A DNA stretch of 64,000 bases from Acridotheres tristis (taxonomy: Eukaryota; Chordata; Aves; Passeriformes; Sturnidae): positions 62,001 to 126,000 of the forward strand of contig CM072906.1 in NCBI GenBank assembly GCA_037013685.1, written 5' to 3'. Positions 36,601 to 48,600 of the stretch are shown piece by piece (positions within the stretch are counted from its first letter, which is position 1; every line of letters starts with the position of its first letter). A model generated the notes under the pieces. The model was given only the letters and a program-made list of their open reading frames with translations. It had not been told where the DNA came from and made no database searches. Made by a program: the position numbers and the translations under genes.

Positions 36601-39600
36601 TTCTGGGGCAGATTCTTGATAAATAACACTCTGAACAGTGAGGAAGTTCTGTCAGTTTTTTAATTGCTCCTTGAAACCAGGAACAAAGACAGTGCTGGTT
36701 GCTCTGAGCCAGAACTGCCACGTGCTTTCATGTGTCTTTCAAAGAACGTTCTGCACTGGTGGAGCTCATAGCTCTCAATGGAGACCATTGTCCCAGAGCC
36801 TGCCCAGCTCCCAGGGGAAGTGCTCTGCCTGTACTCAAAGGTTGAGTTTGATTTTCCAGGTATCAGGACATCACACATTCCATCCATTTGGCTCGGAAAC
36901 AGAACTTGGGCCTCAAATCTTGTGATGGCAACCAGGAACTGCTGAACTACCTCCGGAGTGATCTGATTGAAGTTGCAACGCGGCTGCAGAAGGGAGGCCT
37001 GGGATATGTTGATGTGACACCAGAATATGAAGCAAAAGTGAGTGAGCAGGCAAAGTACTGAACAAGACAAGTGTGAGATGATACTTTCTGTGGAAGGTCT
37101 TAAGTCTTATGTTCTCTTCAGACAAGAGGAGCAGGAAATCCGTTTTCTTGTTTGTCCTTTAAACAATTATTTCAAGATTACACAGCTGATGGCTTGAGGT
37201 GTAGGTGGGTCATAATGTTGGAGCTGAGTGTCCTGTTCAATTGTCTTGTTCCCATATTTTCATGACAGACTTCTTTATGGAGCAGAACTCCATAGCTGAT
37301 TTTTATCTTCTATATTAAAGCCAGCATGTCTTGTTGACACTAGCAATATGCTGATTCCATAACCAGGTGTGGCAGGTAACCACACTGCATTAGGTACCAC
37401 GGGTGTCCATTTGCAGACTCAGTTCAAGCAGCAGAGAGAGTAATATCCCGTTGTAATGGGGTCATACACTCTTCCCAACAGGTGTACTCACTGGAAAGCC
37501 TGAAGGATTTTGGAGAGTGTGTGATTGCACTCCAGGCTGGTGTTGTTAAGAAGTTTCTGCAAGGTTTCATGGCCCCTAAGCAGAAGAGAAGGAAACACCA
37601 AGGAGAGGATTACATTGCCAAGGCTGAGGAGATAGATGAAGACAAGAAAATGGCAGAAGAAGCCAAGGTATTGTTCACCTCAGGGCTCTGTTTTGGTCTT
37701 GCAGTAGAACTCTTTGACCGGTAACAGTACATTTCGTGGGGTACTAAATCTTAAGCTGCTTCCTCCCATTTCAGATGTGTGGTTGAGTGTGTTTGGTGTT
37801 TGGGGCCAGGTGTTCCTGTTTATCTTGAAGAGTAAATATATGGGGAAATTAAAAATAATAGATAGTGAGGAGTTACTTAATTTTCTCTCTATGAATAGGG
37901 AATGGGTCAGGTTCCCTCTATACAGTTCTGCTTAAATAAAAGTACATTATGAAGCATTTTCACAGAACTTAATAGGAGTTGTATCTGTCGGAGAGAATTG
38001 ATGGTGCCTTCTGTCCACAAAGAGATGGAGAGACATGTTGAGGTTCTGGTGACTTCAAGGGAGTGAGATTCAGACAAATACCACATTTAGGCAAAGGGAG
38101 ATGCAAGTTGTTGGATGTGTGGAGACACTTGGGGAGATGTCTGGGCAAACAAGCTGCATGTGCCTCCAGGAGAAAAGTGGTATTGTGGGTCTAAATATGT
38201 ATCCCTCCTAATAAAAGGGATGGAGAGGAGCTGCAGAGGATTGGGAACTTGTGCGCTGCACCAGTGTTATACCCTAACAGGGGTACTTGTATTCAGGGGT
38301 AGTTTCCATGCACTAAGTCGAACAGGACATTAATGCCCCATGACAAGACTTTCCCCATTGCCCTCAGCTCTGCCCTGACTGATCACTGACTTCAGCAGAG
38401 GCAACAATATCAGAATTGGATCAACAGAAGTACTTGAAAGTCCCAAGTTAAAAAAAAAGAAAGAATATTTCTTGACGTGTGTTTACCTGAAGGGAGTGGG
38501 CAAGTAACGTGGAGAGTGACTAATTTACAAGAGCATGTAGTGACAGGACAAGGGGGAATGAGTTCACACTGATAGAGAGTGGGGTTAGAGTTGATATTGG
38601 GAAGAAATTCTTCCCTGTAAGAGTGGTGAGGCCCTGGTACAGGTTGCCCAGAGAAGCTGTGGCTGCCCCATCCCTGGAAATGTTCCAGGCCAGGTTGGAT
38701 GGAACTTGGAGCAGCCTAATCTAGTGGTAAGTGTCCTTGCCTATGGCAAGGGGTTGGAATAAGATGATCTTTAAAGTCCATTCCAACACAAACCCTTCTG
38801 GAAATCTATGACTGATGCTGAGGGTACTTTTTTTGGTGTGGATCTGTGGGGGTCTTTTTAAAGCTCTGGTCAGTAAATGCTGAACCCTTGTTTGAGCATC
38901 AGGTCTTTGCCATTGCTGTGTTAGTGGGATAATTTGGATATGCACTAGAAATTTTCACATTCCTCAGTTGTCCTGAAGTATTTAAACTTTGCTAATTTTG
39001 AATCTTCCATCCTAAGTGCAAGGGCAATGGGAGGATGCTGTATCCTGAAACCTCTCAGCAGAGTGGAGTGCTGTAAAAATCGGTGAGGTGCGAGACAGAA
39101 AGGGCTTAGATCAGCACATTTCCTGTTTCTACAGCAGCACTGTATTGTGCCTTACTCCAATCTGCCTTAGAGCTGTAATCACGAGGGCTGTACCTGTAGG
39201 GCACACTCAGGGTAGCATCAGATTTGCTGCAACAGAGCCCCAGTATGTGATTGTGCGGGTCTCCCTCCCCCAAGCACTGGCTTTAGTGTCATGCCAATCT
39301 GCCTGGAGCATTTATTTATGCAGTGCAGTGCTTACTATTTCATTCAGACTTTCTAGACCTTCGTGGTGGTACGACCAATGTTCAACTTTTTTGGGGTTGT
39401 TCGTTGGTTTGCTTGGTTTGGCAATATTTTTTACCTCAGTTTACCTGGAATAAGCTTTCTTTTTGCCAAAGCAGAAGACTTTTACAGCTGACCTTGAAAG
39501 AGCAGCTGTAAAAGTTACATTCAGAAAAGCCCTGACTGCCAGCCAGACTGTTCTGAAGAGAAATCTACATAGGCTAAGAATTATGAAACCTTTTGAGCCA

Positions 39601-42600
39601 GAACTGCACTGAGAGTACATAGCAGGTAAAACTGAGCATAGCTACACTGGAACAACACACTCCATGTACTTCCAGACTATAGAGGAAGAACTGCAGCCCT
39701 GTGGTATGGCTATGTCTCATTTTCCCTGTGAGAAACAAGTTATGGCTTAACAGACACCCATTTGCTGACATAATTGTCTGTACTAAGGGTTCCTGCTGGC
39801 TCAGCTGCATTGCTGGAGCTCACATTGCTGAGTTGCAAAGGATTGCAGTGAGACCTGGCTTGTGGCTGCTCCTGAAAATCAGGCTGGTGCCTCTGTTGAT
39901 GCAAACATTCCCATTTCCATTGGCAGTAATATGCTGGACTGTCCCAGAACAGGACTGGGAATGTGTGACCTCTTTGCAGCTTGACATTGCATCACAACAG
40001 CATGAGCAGAGTAAAGAACGTGGATGGGTTATCACCCCTGTGACCCGTGTTCAGTAGTCTGTGCAAGGGGAGAGTCAGTCTGCAGACAATCTCTCAAAGA
40101 GTGGCTTCACAACCAAGCAATTCCAGTTTCAGCTGTTCTGAGGGGTTTCAGCTCGGGGTGCCAGGTGAGAGCCTTTGTATCCAGAGGCTTGTTTACCTTT
40201 ATCAGAGAAGGTATTTTCTATCAGTCTGAGGTTGACATGTGACTGAAGACTTCTTTTATTCTGGGAGTTGCTTTTTATTTGTTTTCCCTGCTAGATTGCT
40301 CCTATCCCATCAAGAGGGGATTTAAGTAACTTCTTCCAGTCTCCCATTTTGCCTTGTTGGCAGCTGGAACTCCCTTGGTACTGGTGCTGCTCAAATGCCC
40401 GAGTCTCCTGATGCTTGGGAAGCAAGGCTAGAAATCTGTTAAATTCCACAGACCTAGGAAGAAATATCTCAGCAAAACTTGCCAACAGCTTTTGCAGATT
40501 TATCTTGGCCCAGCAGTTACCCAGTACGTTAACAGCAAAACCCATGTAACAGTTCCTTGGAAAATCAATTACAGCGTGCGAAGCACCTCACCAATGTTCT
40601 GCAAAGAAAGAGCGAAGGGCTGTGTAACCTCCACAGTGGGCTGGGCAGCTTTCCGTTTGTCTCTGGTGGTTCTCCAGGATCCACACCAGCAACAGCAGTA
40701 CGGATATTGACATTTCAGAACAGTTTGTGTGTTTTTCCAAGCAAATAATACATGCTGTGCTTCCTCAAATTCAGTCAGAGGAGAATGTGCAACTCTGCAA
40801 AACTCCTGGGTTTTGTTTGGCTCCTAAATTGCTGTCAGCTGCAGAGTTTAGATTTTCCCATCTGACACTTCACTGTTTGTTTTTTCATTCTCCTGGGGTA
40901 GAAGAACATTAACTTGAGGCCTATTATGTTCCTGTCATGTCTGGGCCATTGCCTTGTTGTTGTAGAGCACAGGATTACCATTAGAGAGGGATATGGCTCT
41001 GGATAACTTCTGTCCTGCTGCATTTCCAATTTATCAAAATGGTATTTCCAAACCTCCTGAGCTGGATGTATGGTCTCCCATTGGCATTGCTCTGTGCAGA
41101 CCCTGGCAGCTACCCTGATGCAAAGCACAGCTTTGATGCTGTCACCCTCATTCCCAGTTTCTGGGATTTCAGATGAACTGAGGCCATCAGGGAAGCAGCT
41201 GATTTCATATTTGAGGATCCAAATGCCTGTGCAGTGTGATTGTAGCTGGTGGCACAGGGTTCCCTCTGCCACCTGAGCAGCTCAGGGACCACAAGGGTGT
41301 TGCTGAGGTCCAAGTGCCTATGTGGTACCCACTGGAGGGCAGCACAGACCGCTTCAATACTCCTTCCACTGTGATTGCCAGCTGTTCCGCAACTTTCACC
41401 ACACATTTTACAGTGCTAGATTTCTTTTATTTTTGTAGCCTGCTGATTATTTGGGTTAGACCTTCAGAGCAAGAATTCAGTGGAGTTCATGTAGGTTGAT
41501 TCAGCTTGATTATGAAATGCAAAATGGTCAACTGTTACGAACAAACTGTCTGATCCAGGGAGACTGGATATGGATAAACCACAGCCAGAACTGCTGAGAT
41601 GAAAGAAATACCACAGAAAGAAAGAAATACCAAGACTTGAGCTATGGTTTTGAATAGTTTCAGCTAAGGAATATAAAAGCATCTTTAGACTGAAGGAAGC
41701 TGTATCTGTGCATCATTGTAAGCTGTTAGGTCTGTCTGCAGGTTGCTTCAGCCATGGAGAAATGGAAGACAGCAATCCGTGAGGCCCAGACCTTCTCCCG
41801 TATGCATGTACTGCTGGGGATGCTGGATGCCTGTATCAAGTGGGATATGTCAGCTGAGAATGCCAGATGCAAAGTGTGTCGCAAGAAAGGTACGCATTCC
41901 TGCCCACAGAATTCCTGTCTGTGCAACAGTTGGATGCTGTCATCTCTCTGCTCTGTTTAGGCAATGTGTCCTTGTAATTTGTCACTCTGACTGTATTTTA
42001 AGTTCTGAATGTCAGGATTTACACTCAGCAGCACTGATCTCTCAGAAACGTTTGACCCTGACTCCAGTAAAACATTCTTACATAACCAGTACACAGTATT
42101 GCAGAGCTGCTATCCCCTGGATATTTAGGGTACTTGGACAAAAGTAAGCTACAAATTCTTCTGGGAACACTTAAGCAACTGTCCATTCCCTAGTTTCATG
42201 TTTGGAATGGTCTTTCGGTCTCTGAGCCTTGTCAGTTAATCCTATCTTTTAGAGAAGAAGCAAGCAAGGAGAGGTTGGGAAGGTTATTATGGGGAAAGTG
42301 AGGTGGAATGTTGGTGCTCTGAGGCCAAAGTTGGAGCAGAACTGCTCAATGAGCTGGGGTGGTCACCAAACAGGTGACAAGGGGATACTTTCTCTGTGTG
42401 CATTGTAGGATGAAGGGCTTTAGAATCTCCTAGGAGGAGGGTGAAGTAGAAGGGGTGTCAGCAGAGCTGGGATGCTGATATTTGTTCTGCCATAACCTCT
42501 CCTGTTGGATGGGAGCCTGGAGGAAAGAGCCTGGTGGTACATTCTGCTTCACCACTTTTATATTTGCTGAAACTGTAGTGGGAAATGAGGGCAGGCAGAG

Positions 42601-45600
42601 CTCGGGGGACTGCCGGGCAACTTTTGTTTGCCACAAGATTTTGCCATGCATCTCTTCAGAGGAATAAGGGCTGAACTGGTACAAAATCCACCTTCACAGC
42701 AGAGCCTCAGCAGTATTCCAAACCAGTGCCAAAAACTATCCTACCTGCTGTTGAGAGGAGTTTCTAGGCGAAAGTAAGGAGGCACTCGCCTGAGACTAGC
42801 ACAGTAGTTTCACAGAAATGAAGAATTGAGATGTTAGAAAAAGACAAGCTGGCAGGCCCTCTGCACTTTCTTTTTCCACTTCAGTAAAAGAAAGCTGGCT
42901 CAGGATTGTTTCCCTGTTCCCCTTCATCAGTGGGAAGCAGAGAGAGCGACTAGTCCTGCTGCATACTGATCTTCAGTGTAGCCTCGTTATCCTGAGTAGA
43001 AAGAAGATACCATGTAGGTTAACCAGGCTGAGCATAGAACAAGAATAGCTCCATTTATACCTTACAGCTCTGGGGCCCTGTTTGCAGCAGACTTCTCTTT
43101 CCCCCTGTTTGTCTGGGTGTGGAATGTCTTTGGAAGACTTCTGTCTTTGCCTCCAGTGAAATCTTCACAGGCAACGGATTTTGCATTGGTTTTGTTTTCA
43201 AATGCTGCTGTTCATAAATATAGTGGTGGGACAGAAAGAAGGATCTCCAAGGAAGACCATCAGAGAAAGGGTCCCTGCCCTCAGAAGGGACTCTGCATCT
43301 TTCTCTTGGTTAGTCCTGCCCACCAGCACTGCAGCAGCTTCTGCCTCTTGGGTTGAGTGAGGCCATGGCCTTGTTACAATTGAGCTACACTTTCCTAGGT
43401 GAGGATGACAAGCTGATCCTGTGTGATGAGTGTAACAAGGCCTTCCACCTGTTCTGCCTGCGGCCAGCACTCTATGAGATCCCAGATGGGGAATGGCAGT
43501 GCCCAGCGTGCCAGCCTTCGACAGCGCGGCGCAGCTCACGGGGCAGGTGAGTGACCTTCTTGCCCATAGCCTTGTAACAGCACTGTTCAGGGCCTCTTTT
43601 CACAAGACCCAAAGCAGCCTGGAGCAAAGCCCCTTTAAAAGGTTTAAAATCACCCAGTAAAAGCAGCACTGGAACAGAAGAAAAGCAATTTCAGCGTGTA
43701 AGTTTAGCACACCTGTGTTGTACTGATGCATTACAAGTTCATGAGTTCTAATTAACTTTGGTTTGGAAATGAAAACATGTACAAAACACTCACCAAAATT
43801 AGCTGCACTAAGGATTGTTGTTTCCTTTGAGCAGCTGGTTGAGTTGTTTCTTCATGTAGTTGGTGGCTGCAAATCTGTGGGTCCCTGGACTGGGTTACTG
43901 GAGTGTTCTTGTAAATTAGAGCAGACATTACTCCAGTCTGCAGCTCAATCCCTACTCTTACTACAACAAGTCAGGCTACAAAATGTCATTCTAATGGTTT
44001 TCTGTACCTGATAACCTTAGCAAGACAGGAGCACCTTATAATGTGACAAAGGGAACGTGATCTGGGGAGGTGTGGCAGATATAAGTAGTTGCCTCCTGAC
44101 AGCAGGGTATTTGATTGTTTTTTTGAGTTGCAAGCTGGAATTTAAGCACTTTATGGTGAGTGTCCTTTGCTGGTGGTGATTGTGCTGCATCATCCTGTTT
44201 GTCAGTGAGGTGAGGCTGTTGAGTGGCACCTGATGCAGAAGCAGCCAGCTGATCCTCCCTGACAGAGCAGCAGCACAATAGAGGTGTGCCAGCCAGTACT
44301 GTGCAGGTGGTGTATGGCCTCAAAAGTATTACTTACTCCCTGGACACCGTTTAAGACTTCCTCAGACTAGTACAGAAATGACAGGGCATAAAGGCATCTG
44401 TTGTAGCCTGAGTTCAGTTACTTTGATGTGTCAGAGTCACCTGCAAGCTGCTCAGCTCCTGGCCTAGAGCCATCAGGTGGGGAACACCTGTCCTGTTTTC
44501 TGCTTTCTGCTCTTGTCTTTCTGGCTGAGATAGGAAAAGAATGTCAGCCTGGCAAGTCTTTTGCCCTCTGTGCTTTGGAAGTTTTATTCCTTTTATTGCT
44601 CAACATCCTATGTATCCAAGGGATTTAGACTCCCACAGCAGCTTTGCCTGTGTCCTCTTTTGCCTGTGCGTGCTGGTCTGAATGAGACCCCACCTGCAGT
44701 GCTCCCTCTAGCTCAGGGATCCCCAGCACAGGACACTGAAGGACATAGGAAGGACATCGACCTGTTGGAGCAAGTCAAGAGGAGGCCACCTAGTTGACAT
44801 GAGGGATGGAGCATCTCTGCAGTGAGGGAAGGCTGAGAGAGTTGGGATTGTTCAGCCTGGAAAAGAGGGGGTGACCTAATTGCAGCCTTCTAGTACCTGA
44901 AGAGAGCCCGCAAAAAAGATGGAGAGACTATTTACGAGGGAGAATGGCTTCCTTGACATTCTTTCTTGGCAGAAGGCAGGGTTAAATTGGATATTGATTG
45001 GAAAGAGATTCTTCCCTGTGAGGGTGATGAAGCCCTGGCACAAATTGCTCAAAGAAGTTGTGACTGCCTCATCTCTGGAAGTGATGGAACTTGGAACAAC
45101 CTGGTCTAGTGAGACGTGTCCCTGCCCATGGCAGGGGGACCAAAGCAAGGTGGGCTTTAAGGATCCTTCTAACCCAAACCATTTTGTGGTTCTATGAATG
45201 ATTGAACAGACACAGGTGACAAGCCAGAAAGTGCTGGGCAGGGAGTCTGCGTGGCTTCTGACTTCAGCACGGGAGGAGCCTGACATTCTGCTCACCAATC
45301 TGTTTCCTTTAGTATAGAGAAAATATTCCAGCAGGAAAAAATACCGCTGTTGAAACTTTTTAGGCTGGGCCTGCAGACCTGGGTAAATAGCAAATCGTCC
45401 TCTCAGGGAGGAGTAATGACACAGCAATCAGTCTTAAAATCCCCTGTCCCATGGTCATGGTGCCTAGAATACCAGAAAATACCCAGATTCAGCTCTTGGG
45501 AATTTCCAGCCCAGATGTTTAGCTGGGGAAATGCCCTTTGAGTTGTAGCTATAACTCAGTAGTCTGGAATACAGCAAACTGCTTTGGGCTGAGCTTGGTG

Positions 45601-48600
45601 CTTGTTGTGCTGCCCAAACACCAAGTACCAGGGCCTCCGGGGCCACTGATGCCCAGGCTCTTGTACCACAAATATGTGTATCTGCCTTGTTCTAGGAACT
45701 ATGCAGAGGATTCTGCTGAAGATGAAGGTGAAGAAGGTGAGGAAGCTTCTGATGAACCAGATGCTGAGGAGGAAGAGGAGGAAGAAGAAGACTATGAAGT
45801 TGCTGGACTAAAATGTGAGGCTTTGACTGTGTAGTGAAATAACAGAAAATAGTAACCCTCCTGCCTTCAGTGTCTGAAATACTGATCCTCTTTAGGATTT
45901 GTGCTTTTCCTCATGCAGAGCAGGTATAAGCCTGGGGGATGTCACAGGGGAAGGCTGGTGGCTGTGCTGTGGTTACCTGGGGAGCTGGAGTAAACCCTTG
46001 GCCATTTGTGATGGGGTCAGCACTAGCAGAGATTGAAACTGCTCACTGCCCTGGGGACAGTGATGACACTGTTGGGAGGGCTGAGAGGGGTCAGTAGAGA
46101 CTGCAGTGGGGTGAGGGGGTCAGCAGAGCCTGCAGAGCAGTGGCAGCACCAGCAGTTCCTGGGACTGTCAGTCTCTGCTCCTACAGGATTTGTTGTACAC
46201 TGGAAGCTGTTTAAATGCTTATGGGAGCTCTCATCACAGCCCTCTCTTTTCTTTTTCCCATCAGTTCATAACCCCTTGAGTGCAGCACTTCTAGTGATTT
46301 GGCAGAAAGACATTTTGAAACAGGAGGACTAGAGCTTCCTCCCTTTATTCCAGTGGGAACGCACAGTGTTCCAGGTGTAGTGTAGCCTGAGCCACCAGCA
46401 CCCTTTGATTGCATACGGAAACCACTTGGGATGCATAACTGGAGCATTTCTGGGCAGCTGGGAGGAGTAAAAGATTGTTTCCTAGACTCCTCAGTATCTG
46501 CTTCTTCACCTAAACATATTTATGTTTAGTATGTGTATCCACTTTGGTTTTAGGAGAGTTTTATTCAGTGTCAGTTGGGCAACTTACTGCACTGAAAATC
46601 TCAGTCTGGGAATGGCACACTGCCAGCATTTGCTTTCTGTCAAACTGTCCTTGACTGACATAACATTAACTGCAGGTTGTCTTAAACAGGGCAGATGGAA
46701 TCCAGAGACTGGAACTCAGAGGATTATCCCATGTTCTTTTGAGGGTTTCCATCCAGGCCTGAGCCTTCCCTTTATTCTTGTTTCAGGGAGGCTCACTGAT
46801 ACCACGGCTGTGCACACTGCTTGTTGTCCTGCGGCGTATCCATGTCCACACTTGGAGTGTGTTTGGCCTGTGTTGCATGGCCAAGGCAGGAGCTGAGCCA
46901 AGCTTTCCAAACAATAGCAAAAGAGGGTTACAGTCACTAAAAATAAAGTGCTAAATGCAACCCCTGGCTTTAGAGAGCATTAACATGGAAAGGTCACTGT
47001 GGAAAACTTTTGTTTTAATAGAGAAGTCACATTGATCCTCATGGCGTTTATCCTGAGGGATCTAACCTAGAATGTTGGATTGTCTGACATTTAGCACGTG
47101 CTGCACGCTTGACACACAAGTGGAGTGACAGCAGGCGGACGTCCTGCGGACCCGCTGCACGCCCAGCATGGGGGGCTCAGCAGGATGATTTATGGGACAA
47201 GGCTGGATCAGAGGCTGCAGCTGAGGTATCCAGTGTGCTGGATACAGCTTGCTCAAGGACTTGGGATCAGGTGGAAGGGGTTTGACTTGGGGAGGCAAAC
47301 ACATTCTCCTCGTACAGAGGGTCATGGGAGAAACTTAAGACAAGGGAGTGCGTCAGCATGCTTGCATTGCCACCACTGTGGAGCTCTGAGAGGCAGACTC
47401 ATGGACGAGTGCCTTTATGTAGGATGTAATGTGGCAGCCCCAGTCTTGGGGAATAGAATCACATTGTTTCCCACTTGCAGCACGTGGAGCAGCTCCCAGC
47501 TGCAGTAATTTGACACTCCCTCTGCACACAGTTCCCTTCTCAGGGGGCCTTACCAGCTAGCTTATCCCACTGTGTGGGCCACTTGGAAAAGCACCCATCC
47601 CCAAAACTGAGGAGCAGAGGGGCAGCAGGAAACTGAGGAAACTCCAGTTTCTGCTCCCAGTGCTTTCAGAGGGTATGTTGCAGTGCTGTTGAGACAGCTG
47701 CCTGTCCTTGCATTGCTTTCCTGTCTCTCCCTCAAGCCTTGATGTGTTGGGGTCTCTTGGTGCTGCAGGCAGAGGGGTTTGCTGTGACCTGCAGTGGATG
47801 ATCCAGGAGCTCCCAGGTCTCCCTCGGAGCTTGAGGATCTGCTCTATGTGAGTACCCTTTTAGCAGCAGGCTGTTGCTAGCCATGGCCTCTTTGGACAAG
47901 AGGTGATGAGCCACAGATCTCCTCTGGAGAAGGTGTGAGAACGAAGCTGAGATGAGTCTGGGTGTCCCTGGGCTCACCAGCCTGAATGAGGCTCAACCTG
48001 GTGTGGGAGGCAAAGAGCTGGTGGTGTCTGCTCCCAGATGCACCCAGGCCTCTAAGCCCATGGCTTATCTCTTTCAGTGAGGCCAAGGAAAGCAGCCCGG
48101 GGCAAGCAGGGCTCCATATACTCCTCGAGGCAGGGAAGGCACCAGAGGAAGAAGCAGACGCTGCACGCTGCACGGGGACCCCGGCAGCGCACAGCACCTG
48201 TCAACGGTGCAGACATCGATGAGCTGGTAAGAGTGAAATTGCTCCCTGGAGACAGCTCACATCATGAGTTATAAACCAAACAGGTGGCATGCTTCCTCCC
48301 ATCCCTTCGCAGAGAAATGCCCTGAATCCTAGTGAAAGCCTGGACTGGGCTGGGTTAACAAAGGAGACATATCTTTAAGGGCCTGCTGCAGACGCAGCAC
48401 GGATATGCCAGGCATCCCTCCCCAGCCGCTTTCACACATTGTCCCCTTGAGCAGAAGGCAGCTTGTTAAAGGGTTTTAAATAGTATCCATATGTCTCTGC
48501 AGAGAGGTGGGGGAACTGAGGGGGTCCTGGATGGCCAGGGAATGCCAGCAATGCTGGACCCTTGCTCCCCAGCCTTGGCCGTTTTCTGACAGTTGTCACT

